A DNA stretch of 64,000 nt from Sanderia malayensis (GCA_013076295.1 RQOL01000729.1:5270001-5334000); one strand, 5' to 3'. Counted from the first letter of the stretch, positions 32,507-45,020 are shown. A program made the numbers and translations. The notes: generated from the letters alone by a model not told the origin.

Positions 32507-35500
32507 ATGAAAATGAACATCGATACTAGTATATCAACTTGTCAAGAGGGAGAACTTGGTTATATTTTAAATAGTTCTATTCAGGGAAACTTTAATCAAG
32601 GTGATGCAAGGTTTGAACTTACAGCTGGAAGACAATGTGTATGCAATTCTCTTACTGCATTAGTATGGTCTGTTGTAAAGCATATACAGTGGTGGGATAG
32701 CTGGGATCTTGACCAAATTTTAATTGAAGGTGACAAATTGTATAAAGGATTAAACACTGACACATTTCTATCTGCAGAGGATATCCCTCAAGTTGTTTGC
32801 CTTTTGGGACATACTTATGAAGTTGAGCATCTCATTAACCACAGTGGTATCTTCAATAATACAAATAACATTAAATTATCTGACATAATTTCTGCTTCAG
32901 CTAATAGGACAGAAAGTGGAATACTGTTATTTATTGATGGGTATTGCATTGCCTTGATATTTACTAAAGCTAGTGTGTATGTATTTGATTCACACAGCAG
33001 AAATGCTATGGGACAACCTGTACCAAATGGATTTTCAATAGTTTTAAAATTTATAAATTTGTGTGAAGTGCAAAAGTATCTTATTCATACATATGTTTTA
33101 AATAGCGACAACTGTAGTTTGCCATTTGAATTACAGTCACTATCCATACATGCAAATTCAAATAATATTGCAAATGCTTTTTCTAACTTGAAAAAGCACC
33201 GTAGGCAATGTGAGATTAAAAGGAATCAAAGAAAATTATTATCTGGTGACAATATTAAACAGCCAAAATTATCACATCAAAGCAAAAATTGTGCAGAAAC
33301 AATGATTTCCAATTTTAAGACAAAAATTTTACAAGGTCCATTTTACATATGTGTTGTATGTAATCGCTGTTTATATGAAAGAAGTGTTGTTATTTTTCAA
33401 AGAGAAAAATATGTTATGGAGTCAGCATTGTTATGTGCTGTAGTAGATAGTTTTGATAGCAGGCAATACATTTGCAAAACATGTCATCAAAAATTATGCA
33501 AGAAGAAAGTGCCATGCCAGGCAGTGTACAACAAATTATATGTTCCAGAAATTCCTTCTGAAATTAAAACATTAAACAGGCTTGAAAAGATTTTAATAGC
33601 AAAGAGAGTTTTGTTTAAAAAAATTGCCATCATGCCAAAAGGTCAATCATTGAAAATGAAGGGAGCCATCTGCAATGTACCTTTACAGTCCGATGATGTA
33701 TGTAATATTCTACCACAGCCTGCTAACAGCAATGGCCTTATATTAGTAAAACTTAAGAAAAAATTAGTATATAAAGGTCATGTATATTTTGAGCCTGTTC
33801 GACCAGATTTTATATCAACTGCTCTTCAATACTTGAAAATGAATAATGAGTTGTATGGAGATATTATAATAGACATTAATAAAATAGATAAGCGTTTATT
33901 GAACTTTGGTGATGAAATTTTAAATGTAGAAAACAGTGCAGAAAGTGACTTTCAAGTTCCAAGTTCAAGTTCACCCATAGAAGAAGTGCCGGAAGATGAC
34001 AATCCTTTCGATGTATTGAGAGTAAATACCAATGAGACAATGCTTGTGGGTAACATTCCTTGTCAAATAGACAATGAAGAAATGATTACAATAGCACCAT
34101 GTGAAGGAAAGAACCCTTTACCCATCTATTCTGATGAAAATTGTGAAGAGTTTGCCTTTCCATACTTATTTCCAACAGGAAAATTTGGTTATCAGGCATC
34201 GCGTGATATAAAACTTAGCCCCACTAAGTACTTTAATCAAAGACTGTTGAATTATAAGCAAACATATGCATCAAATGCAGACTACATTTTCTTTGCATCC
34301 TTTGTTTTACAACAGTACAATCTTAATAACTGCATCAATATTGCCATGAAAAAAGTTTTTTCCAGCACAGTAACTGCAGGACAAGTGACCTCAGACTACA
34401 AATCTTTGATGAATTCCCTTATTGCACAGGATAAAGGTTTTTCTTTCATGAGCTCTGTCAAAGGTACCCCAGCATATTGGAAAATTTTTTTGTATGATGT
34501 TGTGGCTATGGTGAAACAGTTAGGCTTACCAACCTTTTTCATGACATTATCATGTGCTGATTTGAGATGGAATGAATTAGTATCAATAATTTCCAAGTTA
34601 AAAGGAGAAAATATGTCTGATCAACAAATTAAGAATCTTTCATATTTTGAAAGATGTGCAATTTTAAACAGCAATCCTGTACTGTTAGCAAGGCACTTTC
34701 AATACCGTGTAGAACTGTTTTTCAAAGATGTTATTATGTGTAAGAATGGTCCATTAGGAGATGTGGTAAATTATGCACTACGGGTAGAATTTCAGGTGAG
34801 AGGGAGCCCTCACATTCATGCATTTCTTTGGGTCAATGATGCACCCACTCTAACCAGTGAATCGACAGATTCTTATACAACTTTTGTTGACAATGTAGTA
34901 AAGTCAGATACTCCATGTCAAAATGAAAAGCCTGAATTGCACCATTTGGTGTGTTCCTATCAAGTTCATAGTCATTCAAAATCATGCAGAAAATATAAGA
35001 ATGCAGAATGCAGGTATAACTTTGGTAAATTCTTCACAGAAACAACAATTATAGCCACACCTATTGCAAAGGATACAAGTGAGAAACATGCAATACTGCA
35101 AAAAAGGAACAAAATTCTTGATATTGTGAAGCAATTCATTGATGAAAACCTTAATCCCTCTATTTCCAACAATGAAAAACAAATTGGAGAAATTGATGAA
35201 ATTCTGAACTCACTGGGGATATCCAAGCATGATTACTACAGTGCACTTCAAATTTCCAATGATGATGATTTTCACATTCATTTTAAAAGGCACCCAAATT
35301 CATGTTTTGTAAACAATTATTTTGAAACTGGTTTGCTTGCATGGGAAGCAAATATCGATATTCAGCTAGTTTTTAACCATTATAAAGCTGTTTCTTACAT
35401 GTGTGCATATTTTTCAAAATCTGAAGATGCAACATCTGAAGCAATGAAGCAAGCTGCAAAAGAGGCATTTACTGAAGGGTTTCAAAATTTTGAGCAGATG

Positions 35501-38497
35501 AAAAAAATTGCAAGAGCATATTCTACCAGTCGTGAATGCTCAGTTCAGGAAGCAGTTTATCATGCTATGCCCATGTTATGGCTTAGGAAGTGTTCACCAG
35601 CAGTTTTATTTGCTAACAGTAACCTACCTGAAAATCGTTACAGAGTTTTTCTTTCTGAAGATGAGATTAAAAATTTGCCAGAAGAGAGTTCTGATGTGTT
35701 TAAACGATCAATGATAGACAGATATATTGACAGGCCAAATACTACTTTCAAAAATGGCCTGTATGGTATTCTTGATAATTTTTGCTTTGCAGAATTTCTT
35801 GCATATTATTATGTAGATTACTCTAGAAAGGATATGCCTAATGACTGCCAGCCAGAAATTCTTGATGATAACATTGAAAATGAAAATAATGCTTTTCAAC
35901 CTTCAGGATATCCAGCAATCATTCCTTTGATATCATGCAAGGATAAGTTAAAATGCAGGAAAAGAAGATCAGTTTTAAGATATCATGTTCCTAACAAGGT
36001 GACAGCACCAGAGAAATATGCTCATCATCTTCTGTTTTTATTTTTTCCATTTCGCAATGAGGAAGATCTTAAGAGCACTGTTGATGGATATTATGTGACA
36101 AAATTGAGAGAAGAAAATGTTGCTGAAATTGTTAATCACAACAAAACTAAGTTTGAACCATATGGTGATGTGGTAGATACTGCATTATACAATTTTGCTA
36201 ATGCGCCAACGTCTTTTGTGCAACAAAACCAATCATCAGATGAAAACATGACTAATTGTGAAGCTGAAAGTTCAGATACATCCAATGATTTACAACACAG
36301 CTATCCAAATGTTTCCCCTTTAAAATCTGATGAAGAAATAACTGCTATGATTCAAACTTTGAATCACAAACAAATGGAAATTTTTCAAGTTGTTAATAAG
36401 TGGGGTAGAGATCATATAAAATTTTTGCCACACGGTAGTTCTAAAGTTTTGCCATTACATCTTTTTATCACTGGAAATGGTGGATGTGGAAAGTCCTATT
36501 TAATAAAAACAATTTACCATTCTTTGAGAAAAATACTTTGCTACCATGCAAAAAATATTGAAAAAGAACGGGTTTTGCTTATGGCCCCAACAGGAATTGC
36601 AGCTATAAATATAGGAGGGACAACAATTCATTCAACTCTTAACATCCCTGTTGGAAAATTTAGTCAAACTATTCCAAAACTGAGTGATAAATCTAGATCA
36701 TCGTTGAGAGTTCACCTCTCTGAAGTGTGTGCACTAATTATAGATGAGATATCCATGGTTTCAAACAACTTATTGTTACACATAAATCAACGATTACTAG
36801 AAATATTTGGACCTATGGATAATGTCCCGTTTGCTGGGAAGTCTGTGATTGTAGTGGGTGATTTTTTTCAGCTTCCACCAATTCAGAGTAAACCAGTATA
36901 TTCACCTTTTAACAATGATTGGTATAACCTATCACATCCATGGAAGCTATTTAAGATGGCAGAATTAACTGAAATTGTTAGGCAGAAGGGTGATATTCCA
37001 TTTATCAACATGCTAAATCATATACGAACTAATAACATTGAAGAAGCTGATGAACAGATACTAAACTCAAGATTCATCAGTAAATCAGACCCTAACTATC
37101 CATGGGATGCACTTCATATTTTTGCAGAAAATGCACCAGCAGAAGAACATAATAATAACATGTTGACCTTAATTAAAAATGATTTGATAGTTATTAATTC
37201 AACAGATCAATATCCAAAAAATGTTTCTAAGTGTGAAATTGAAAAAGCATTAAATCAAAAAAAGAGTGAAACTGGTGGACTTGCACAAGTTCTGTCCATT
37301 AAATTAGGAGCAAGGATAATGTTGACTTCCAATGTAGACATAACAGACAGACTGATTAATGGTCAACTAGGAACTGTATCAGACATAAAAACAAATTTTG
37401 CAGGAGAAGTTACAACAATATATGTCACTTTCGATGATAGCTGGGCTGGAATAAAGAAAATGTCTTCCGAAAATTATGCATTTTCTCATCATTTTGTGCC
37501 AATACAGCAAATTGAGGCAAACTTCTATTTGGAAGCCAATAACACAAATTCATCACAAATCAAGAGAGTTCAGTTTCCAATAACGTTGGCCTGGGCATGC
37601 ACTGTGCATAAGGTGCAAGGACTAAGCCTTCAAAAGTCAGTGGTCAGCTTTGAGCTAAGAAGACAAAAATTCTTTAACTACGGACAAATGTATGTTGCAT
37701 TAAGCAGAGCAACAGCATTGCAGGGTTTATTCCTTCTTGGTCCTTATTGCAGACAAGCAATTAAATCTGACCCTAGAGCAGCAATGGAATATGAAACTTT
37801 GCGTCAAACATCTGTCATGAAACCTGTACATGTTCCTGATGAAGTACATAGATCAAAGTTTACTGTCGTCCTGTCAAATGTTAGATCTTTAAAAAAACAT
37901 TGTTTAGAAATCAAGTTAATTCCTTCACTGGTATGTTCTGATGTAATGCTTTTCACAGAGACTCAGTTAAAACCAGACTCTGATACAAATGCTATTTTGA
38001 ATTGTCTAAATGAATTTCAAATAATCTTCAACAATGAACTTCACCATTACAGTAGCACTGCTGCGTGTTTTCGTGATACTGTACAAGTGAAGCATAATGA
38101 GCACATAACAAGTGGCTTTTCAGTTTTAGAGTTCACAAAGAATACATTTTCTGCTAATGCTACACTCACTTTTTTGTTGATATACAAAGAGCAAAACATG
38201 CCATTGGCATCTTTTTATGAAACTTTGGCTTACTGCATTCAGTCAAAGAATATAGATGTCATTCTTGGAGATTTCAACATTGATGCATTATCACATGATT
38301 TTCCTTTGCTTTCGGAACATGGATTTATTTCATTAATTGACACTCCCACTCATATATCAGGATCTGTTTTAGATCATGTTTATGTAAAAGATACTTTGAA
38401 TGAATCTTTTGAAACTATTGCAACAGTATATCCCGTATATTTTTCAGATCATGATTCTATCACACTGATATTCTGTGATAAATTACAACAATTATAG
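32507..38497 (+). CDS. Helitron2/Helentron-type Rep-helicase-endonuclease, 1,996 aa, intact
   Basis: Single open frame from ATG 32507. Residues ~35-220: papain-fold cysteine protease-like (OTU/C76 type) with GRQCVCNSL (Cys44/46) and FDSHSR (Asp161, His163). Residues ~280-340: zinc-binding cysteines (CVVCNRC, CKTC), then a DUF6570-like region. The Rep domain starts near 550 (FAFPYLFPTGKFG), with the HUH motif SPHIHAFLW near 767 and the tyrosine pair YMCAYFSK near 962. PIF1-type SF1 helicase: Walker A GNGGCGKS near 1322, IIDEISM near 1410, GDFFQLPP near 1451, HKVQGLSL near 1697. The C-terminal EEP endonuclease has GDFNID near 1921 and SDHDS near 1979. This is a rolling-circle transposase of the Helentron class. 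All catalytic motifs are present, so it may be functional. Confidence 0.93.
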   Translation: MKMNIDTSISTCQEGELGYILNSSIQGNFNQGDARFELTAGRQCVCNSLTALVWSVVKHIQWWDSWDLDQILIEGDKLYKGLNTDTFLSAEDIPQVVCLLGHTYEVEHLINHSGIFNNTNNIKLSDIISASANRTESGILLFIDGYCIALIFTKASVYVFDSHSRNAMGQPVPNGFSIVLKFINLCEVQKYLIHTYVLNSDNCSLPFELQSLSIHANSNNIANAFSNLKKHRRQCEIKRNQRKLLSGDNIKQPKLSHQSKNCAETMISNFKTKILQGPFYICVVCNRCLYERSVVIFQREKYVMESALLCAVVDSFDSRQYICKTCHQKLCKKKVPCQAVYNKLYVPEIPSEIKTLNRLEKILIAKRVLFKKIAIMPKGQSLKMKGAICNVPLQSDDVCNILPQPANSNGLILVKLKKKLVYKGHVYFEPVRPDFISTALQYLKMNNELYGDIIIDINKIDKRLLNFGDEILNVENSAESDFQVPSSSSPIEEVPEDDNPFDVLRVNTNETMLVGNIPCQIDNEEMITIAPCEGKNPLPIYSDENCEEFAFPYLFPTGKFGYQASRDIKLSPTKYFNQRLLNYKQTYASNADYIFFASFVLQQYNLNNCINIAMKKVFSSTVTAGQVTSDYKSLMNSLIAQDKGFSFMSSVKGTPAYWKIFLYDVVAMVKQLGLPTFFMTLSCADLRWNELVSIISKLKGENMSDQQIKNLSYFERCAILNSNPVLLARHFQYRVELFFKDVIMCKNGPLGDVVNYALRVEFQVRGSPHIHAFLWVNDAPTLTSESTDSYTTFVDNVVKSDTPCQNEKPELHHLVCSYQVHSHSKSCRKYKNAECRYNFGKFFTETTIIATPIAKDTSEKHAILQKRNKILDIVKQFIDENLNPSISNNEKQIGEIDEILNSLGISKHDYYSALQISNDDDFHIHFKRHPNSCFVNNYFETGLLAWEANIDIQLVFNHYKAVSYMCAYFSKSEDATSEAMKQAAKEAFTEGFQNFEQMKKIARAYSTSRECSVQEAVYHAMPMLWLRKCSPAVLFANSNLPENRYRVFLSEDEIKNLPEESSDVFKRSMIDRYIDRPNTTFKNGLYGILDNFCFAEFLAYYYVDYSRKDMPNDCQPEILDDNIENENNAFQPSGYPAIIPLISCKDKLKCRKRRSVLRYHVPNKVTAPEKYAHHLLFLFFPFRNEEDLKSTVDGYYVTKLREENVAEIVNHNKTKFEPYGDVVDTALYNFANAPTSFVQQNQSSDENMTNCEAESSDTSNDLQHSYPNVSPLKSDEEITAMIQTLNHKQMEIFQVVNKWGRDHIKFLPHGSSKVLPLHLFITGNGGCGKSYLIKTIYHSLRKILCYHAKNIEKERVLLMAPTGIAAINIGGTTIHSTLNIPVGKFSQTIPKLSDKSRSSLRVHLSEVCALIIDEISMVSNNLLLHINQRLLEIFGPMDNVPFAGKSVIVVGDFFQLPPIQSKPVYSPFNNDWYNLSHPWKLFKMAELTEIVRQKGDIPFINMLNHIRTNNIEEADEQILNSRFISKSDPNYPWDALHIFAENAPAEEHNNNMLTLIKNDLIVINSTDQYPKNVSKCEIEKALNQKKSETGGLAQVLSIKLGARIMLTSNVDITDRLINGQLGTVSDIKTNFAGEVTTIYVTFDDSWAGIKKMSSENYAFSHHFVPIQQIEANFYLEANNTNSSQIKRVQFPITLAWACTVHKVQGLSLQKSVVSFELRRQKFFNYGQMYVALSRATALQGLFLLGPYCRQAIKSDPRAAMEYETLRQTSVMKPVHVPDEVHRSKFTVVLSNVRSLKKHCLEIKLIPSLVCSDVMLFTETQLKPDSDTNAILNCLNEFQIIFNNELHHYSSTAACFRDTVQVKHNEHITSGFSVLEFTKNTFSANATLTFLLIYKEQNMPLASFYETLAYCIQSKNIDVILGDFNIDALSHDFPLLSEHGFISLIDTPTHISGSVLDHVYVKDTLNESFETIATVYPVYFSDHDSITLIFCDKLQQL

Positions 38498-38519
38498 CAA
38501 TATACTGTTTTTTTAGAAA

Positions 38520-40001
38520 ATGGATTGTGAAAATTCACCAAAAAAAAGAAGATTAACATTTTTTGCTAACTCTCCTTCCCCTTCAAAGAAGTCAGCTTCA
38601 AGCTCAACAATGGGTAAGTCCATTAACATTTAATTTACAGTATACAGGATTTTTTGCAAATTTCATTATATGCTTCAGTGACAGACATGAGAGCGGGGCA
38701 ATGGTTGATCCATAACTTTTTTATGATTGTGTAAATTCTTTAAATTGGTTCTATTTACAAATTTAGCTCATTTTTTTGTTTTACTGTTTATGTTTTATTT
38801 AAACAATTATACCAGATGCATGATCACAACTGTCGTACATACCAAATTTGATGAAAAGAGTTTCATCCATGCTTCAACTTTTAACACTATTTTTCTCTCT
38901 GCAGACTTCACGGGTTACATCATAAGTGTTGCTGAGCTTGACTATAGTCAAAATGGTAATCCATTTTATGACATTCATATCAAGACCTCAATTGAAAAGA
39001 CAGAGCTTGTTAGGGTTATGGTTCGTGCAAATCCTGGTGTGAAAAGGCAACTTTTTCTTCAGAAGCAGGCATCTGCCCAACCAATTACATTGAAAAACAT
39101 TGAAAAGACTGACTCAGGAACATCATTTTTTAATTCCTTCAAAGGCAGCTGCATAGAGAATTGCATGGATGTTATTTCCTTTAAAATGGATGATATTCAT
39201 TTTGTGAATTTGTCTGAATTAAATTCAGAAGCTTCTGGATCCTTTAATATTCGTGGCAACCTTCACTGGACCAAGGAACCAGTGGAAATTCAAGTGAGAA
39301 AGAAGCCTTATTCTTCAGGTGCTACCATGCCAAAGTTGGTGAGGGAAGGGATCATTGCTGACATAACTGCCCATTACCCAATTTCCATCTGGTCAGACCA
39401 TGTTAACCTGCCAGATGATACATGGTACACACTCACTGATGTTGTCATCAAGAATTATCAAGGTAAAAAGTTACAAACTACCCCAAGAACAACTGTGTTA
39501 CAAGTTTCTTCTGAAGATACCATTGACTGGGCCACAATTTTGCCAGAAATTGAGAAAGTTGAGCATCCGTCGCCTGCAAAACCATCCAACGCAGGAAATT
39601 CTACTTTGCAGAATGTTGATATCACAAGCGTAAAGGTTAATACTTATCCACAGTGTGCCAATTCCAAATGCAAAAAGAAAGTTCTCATTATTCCTGGTGA
39701 GAATGTTGTCAAATGCAATTCATGTGAGAGAAAAATGCTGCCTTCAAAATGTCCATGTGGACTCAATTGTATAATTGATGTGGTGGATAATGAGAATGAA
39801 ATTTCTTTAACCATATTTCCAACAGAATTAGGAAAACTTTTCCGTGAAGAAATCATTGAATCTTATGGGATGCAACCAGACCTACTCGAAGAAAAAATCT
39901 TAATGCTTAATTCTGTTGATGTTACATTTAACAAAAAGAATGTAGTAACCAAGATTGCCATCAAGGAAAAGGAAGACAGTGAAGAGGGAAATGACCCATA
40001 A
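38520..40001 (+). CDS. RPA-like single-strand-binding helper, two exons, 396 aa
   Basis: Exon 1 38520-38613 (MDCENSPKKRRLTFF, with a basic nuclear-localisation-like PKKRR; donor gtaagt) and exon 2 38905-40001 (acceptor ctgcag) join in phase to give DFTGYIISVAELDY. The protein has OB-fold-like segments and a zinc ribbon near its C-terminal third (CANSKCKKK...CNSC, then CPCGLNC), the layout of RPA70-like proteins carried by Helitron2/Helentron elements. It follows the Rep ORF by 22 bp on the same strand. Presumed role: coating displaced single strand during rolling-circle transposition. No stop or frameshift seen. Confidence 0.85.
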
Positions 40002-40805
40002 ACAGCAAACTGTTGTCTTTCAATTTTGTAACAAATGAATTAACTCTTTCTTTATAATCAGTTCTGTTAAATAATTTCTTGAAGAAGTTGCAAGGAATCT
40101 AAAATGTAAGTTATTGAGCCAAAACTGAACTTTCAACTGTAGCACACACTCTGAACATATACAGTGACATTTGCTCCAGAATAGTATGCCTTATTACTTT
40201 TAATGATCCCTCAAAAATTTATGAAAATTCCAGAACTTTCACACTATTCCTGTAAAATTTTGAAATTTGCTTTCATATTTCCATTTTAAAATATTGCAAC
40301 TATTCATGAAATATGTATATATCATATTAATTATTTTTAGTATCCCACCTAGTAAGTACAGGAACTCCTTCATCGTAGCCAGGCGTTTCCTCGTTTTCCA
40401 ATCTGTACCATCATCCTCAAAATTTGCATATTGTTTCAAGCAACAAACATGTTTCATATTCAGTTCTGTACCTAATGTTGGGATGCTACTATTATATGTT
40501 ATTCTTGGTTACACTTCATGTTCTGTTCCTGTTATACTTCATGTTCTGTTACTGTAAACATTTTCATGATTCAACAAAATAACAAATGTATTTTTTCTGC
40601 CTGCGTTCTAACTACTTTCGGAAAATATACTTTAATATCTTGTAAAAATGTTACGCTTTGTGCAGTGACCTTGGTTCTTGAAGGCAAGAAACTTTTTTAC
40701 GATTTGAAACTGCCATTTTGTTTTTTGCTCCTTGTTGTTGTATCCTCATTAAAGTTATTTTGGCACATTATTTTAAATTAATAAAATCTAACCAATCACA
40801 GTACA

Positions 40806-40848
40806 CAATTTTCGGAATTCAAATTCCATTGGCTCCACCCGAAAATTG
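40806..40848. repeat. Hairpin downstream of the Helentron genes, possible 3' end
   Basis: CAATTTTCGG and its exact reverse complement CCGAAAATTG, separated by 23 nt, about 800 bp after the RPA-like gene. Helitrons end in a hairpin, so this is a candidate terminus. No CTRR follows, and Helentron ends differ from canonical ones. Confidence 0.3.
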
Positions 40849-42116
40849 GCAGAGCTGAACAGATTTACATTTAGTTACATTATCAGATTATCAGCCCTGC
40901 TGTGGGAGACAAGCGGAGCTGAGGAGGAGTTAATCTAATCATATTTAATCCAGGAAAAAGCTACAATTTCACGCCAACAAAGAAATGTTGCGTAGGCCAT
41001 ATAGCCATCCCTTTCTTGTACTAACATGCAAAGTTCATCCAGGCTGTTCCAGCTGATTACCGTAATCTGCACATCTCCACAGCGCAAATATTCGGATAGG
41101 ATATCCCTTGTTATGAATTAAATTAATATAGTCAATAAAATTAGTTATTCAGTTTTCCTGAAGCTCAACTTTTAGGCTGACAAAGTTTGACTTTAATTTG
41201 ATATTACTTTCTTCGCTTTCTGGATAATACAGTGAAATAGAAGCCATCTGTCGCGAGTCACCTCAAGGTTCCTTTGATTTTCATTTTCATATGCAATTTG
41301 ATGGAATGTCTGTTGTTATGTAAAGAAAAAAGATTAAGTCTGGAGCGACAAAATATGAATGTTTAGAATGTTGTAATAAAATTTGCTGTAAAACACTTTT
41401 ATTCTTGCTGTAAATCATGTTTCAAACCAGCAACCAGGAGGTAAGTGGAATTATCATGCAAGGCTATTTTCTTTGTGAGATGGATGTATAGTATTTAGTA
41501 AATTTAGCCTTTAAAATGTCACATGGGTCACAATTGCAGGAGTCTTTATACCACTCTCTTCTCTAATCTCATACATTGTAATTAAGAGGGGATTTCAATA
41601 CATATAGCTATTGTGCAAAAGAGTCTAGTTAAGAAATGTTCTTATACGCATCTTTGTAACAATGGCTTGATTGAGTGCGGGCATCAGAGCTCTCATCACT
41701 TTTGTGGACAATTTTTAAAAGTGTACAACAATATTGTTTGGGTCCATACCCCTTTTGGTAAATTCCAGGAGAGATTGCGATATAGTGCTGATCAAAGAAA
41801 AATGACAAACATTTCTTTATGTGCAATACTTACATTGATGGTAGGTTTTGAAGTTTCCTCAATGAATTTGTGACCAATGTACTGTGGTGTGACTTCTTTC
41901 AAGAAACACAGACTTTTTACATATGCCGTTGCAATTTTCATGACATGAAAAATGTAATTTGCCTGATGCTTTTGATGTTCACCTTGATTGTGGACCCATA
42001 GTCAATTTTCCATACTCTCCTTTGATACAACTCATGCCCTGAACTGCAAGAAGGGAGGTTTTGTTCACATGAGACACGATAGGATCTGAAACTTTGAAGC
42101 GAAACTACTATCAGAA
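40849..42116. other. Spacer, no recognisable gene
   Basis: AT-rich sequence with only short spurious ORFs. No element ends recognised. Confidence 0.4.
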
Positions 42117-42587
42117 GTGTGCAAAGATGTTCCTATTGAGCCAAGATTGATACCGGTTACGGGTGAAGCCTTCACTTTATCCTCCGCTAATACTAAAGAT
42201 AACGCCCGGCTGGATGTCAAAGCAAGAAGTTTTTTCCGTGATGGTCAGACTGCCTTTTTTGACGTAAGAATAACCAACGTGCTTGCCGAATCGAATAAAC
42301 ATGTACCAACAGAAAGTATTCTCAAGAAAGCAGAAAATGAAAACAAACGTGCAGACAACCAGAGGGTGATTGAAATTGAAAATGGAACTTTCACGCCCTT
42401 AATCTTTGCCGCAAATGGTGCTATGGGAAAGGAATGCCAAATTTACCATAAGCTTTTGGCCAAAAAACTTTCAGCCAAACAAAACAAAAAATACTGCGAA
42501 GTTATGTCGACGATCAGGACAAAAATTTCTTTTAACCTTTTACGTCCTATGCTTTTATGTGTTAGGGGTTCCAGAACATTTTTTTAA
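42117..42587 (+). pseudogene. Fragment of a repetitive cnidarian ORF (function unknown)
   Basis: The frame reads DNARLDVKARSFFRDGQTAF, FDVRITNVLAESN, RVIEIENGTFTPLIFAANGA, MGKECQIYHKLLAKKL and ends LLCVRGSR. I recognise this C-terminal block as one repeated in many cnidarian genomes next to retroelement remnants. I cannot assign a biochemical function, though the D...FDVR spacing could suit a nuclease-like fold. The N-terminal part is missing. Confidence 0.45.
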
Positions 42588-43077
42588 AATTCAGTGTTTT
42601 ATATTAGTTTTTTTATCCCTTATTTAACTTTTTCTTTGTTTTGAACAATGTTTTTAATAAAATTATTGAACAAAATTTTCCATACTTTGCAGGTCACCTT
42701 TAGGAAGACTGTCAGGCAGGTGGTTCCATAGGGGTAGAAAATTATAATTGTATGTAATTTTAATTAATTTTAGCCACCTTTGTAAATTATAGAGTTAGGA
42801 GCCATTTCGTCCTAGAAACTTGTGATTAGAAACATTTTAAAATGTATACGACGACAAAAATAGACATGATGAGAAAAAGCCTGAGACAAATTCAATTGAC
42901 AAGCCCAATTGACAAATCGATGAAATAAATTAAAATTAACTACAGCATAACCAGTAAAAATCACATGACGTTTCAGTGAGTAACTGTCAGCATCCTCAGA
43001 TGACAAGAAGTAGAGTAAATGCAATATTTATATATCAAAAAACAAAGGCATAACTAAAAGAAAAGAATACAATCTAC

Positions 43078-43436
43078 ACCAGTTTTTGACGTAGAATCCG
43101 AATCTGGATGTTATTCATGAAAACGAGGACGCTTTTTTGAGATATTGCGTAATATTGCCTCGTTTTGGTCAAAATTCTTATCAGGCTGCGCAACATGATG
43201 AATTTGCAAACAATTAGTGGAAATGGTTTTCTTGTGACTATAGTAGCTTAAAGGTATAGCTTGTTTCCTAATGTGGATGCTTTTCATGAAAACGAGGCTG
43301 CTTTTTTAGGATATTGCGTAATATTGCCTCGCTTTGGTCAGATTTATAGAAGGCTGCGCAAGTTTTAAATTTGCAAACAACGAGTGAAAATGGTTTTTTT
43401 GTGACTATAGCTGGGAGGTAAAGCTCGTTTCCTAAA
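43078..43436 (+). repeat. Left DIRS inverted terminal repeat, two tandem subunits
   Basis: Two ~165-180-bp subunits in tandem share AAACGAGG, ATATTGCGTAATATTGCCTC, GGCTGCGCAA, TTTGCAAACAA, GTGACTATAG and TCGTTTCCTA-type blocks. The same pair occurs inverted at 45686-46045. Confidence 0.85.
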
Positions 43437-43917
43437 GCAAATGAAGGCAACTTCGGTGTTTTAGAGAAACCTTTCTTTCAACCTGTCGAAGAACTACAAG
43501 TTAATATCTGAATCATTTTGGTAGAGCAACGCTTGAAGCTTGTGAAAAGTGAAAAGGGAGTGGTCTGTGGATGCCCAACTGCTATAAAGCCACAAATCAG
43601 GCATCTTGGATCCAGGGCTATTGCGCGCAGTGCCCACAGGGGTATAAGAAAGGTGAAATGATCCTAGTTGTCCTTTGAACAAATGAGCCCTCAGTGAGAA
43701 TAATAACCTATTGTCACTAAAGGCCATTGTTCTACTCTCAAACTGGTTAAGATATGGAGAGTGCTACGTCCATTATACTCTGGAAGAAAATGTACATACG
43801 TATGTCAGTTGGACAGAGTTCAAGGAATAGACCCAATTTCTGATAAGCAAAATCTTACCATCCAATACTGAGATAAAAACAAAAACCCTTCTAAAAGGAA
43901 AGGTAAGTGGGAAAACA

Positions 43918-44828
43918 TTAAGGGGTAATAGTCGGGGTGAGACCAGCTATTGAGTTCAAAGTTCTGAAGTCATAGCCGATTGAAGAGGCGCCCAGTGAAA
44001 CGTCGGCAGCAAGCCGGGATCCTGGGTGGTGAACTGCGAGGATCCGGTCAGACTGTGTGTAGTGGGAGACAACACCATCGGACTTCCAGCTCATAAAAGC
44101 GGCAATTTTAGATGTGGGGACGCCAAGCAAAGCCAACGTGATCGAGCAACCATTTTGCAGGCCATGAGCTGGTTCCCCTTTGAAGATTGACAAGTCTTGC
44201 ATGTGTTTCTTGAGTCTATTGATGACGGCGGAGCCAGCGAATGCGAGGGTAGTAATATGGCCACGGACGTCCAGGGGTCTAAACAGAAAGCCCAAACTGA
44301 GGTCGATTGTCATCAGACGAACGAGATGTAGGTTTGCCCTTTCCGACGACTTGATTAAAGACGAGAAGGGATCTGTCGGAGGAAATCATCACATCCACCG
44401 ACTTTACGAAGCCAAGATCGGAGGCCCTGTTGCCTGAGAATAAATCGATGCTGAAAAACGCCAGATCCCATACCAACGCGTACAGGAGGGACGGGGAGTC
44501 CACCAAAGAGAAGATACGAGATGGTCACATATTTTCTCCAGTTTGTCCATAAAAAGAGGAGAAACCTGACGTTGTGAGACTCTAGCTATGGATTGTTGCT
44601 CTTTCGCGACAAAGAGATAATCTTTGACTGAGTGATCAGCTGCCGGGTTACCAAGGCGTCTTTTCGGTCCTCAATTTGTGAGGTGTCAACATGGACCAAG
44701 GGAGGAGGGCTGACAAAGTTGGAGGCTGCCGGACTGCCACATTGTTGGCAGAAATGACAGTCAAAATCATTTGGGTGAAGACATGTAACGCATCTTGTCG
44801 CCGGTTTCCAAGTGCGCGGTACACACAC
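43918..44828 (-). pseudogene. DIRS-type tyrosine recombinase with N-terminal zinc ribbon (broken)
   Basis: On -, the start has a four-cysteine ribbon (CVTCLHPNDFDCHFCQQCG). Then come FSGNRASDLGFVKS with the first catalytic Arg and, after a frameshift near 44300, HGLQNGCSITLALLGVP (the HxxR motif with Gln replacing Arg), FMSWKSD and HYTQSD with the nucleophile Tyr. The loss of the second Arg and several frameshifts predict inactivity. Confidence 0.75.
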
Positions 44829-45020
44829 TGCAAGCTAGGAGCCGGGAAAGAGCAAAAACTTAGGGTGAGCAGTTGCAGAGAATAAAACCAAGAGAATGAA
44901 TGATATTGTTGTTTTATTTTAACAGATAGATGCATTACAAAACTAAAAAACGACACTTAAGAGGCCATAAGATAACCCCAGTAAAAAATTACAAAGGCAA
45001 CGCAAAGACAATAAACGGAA

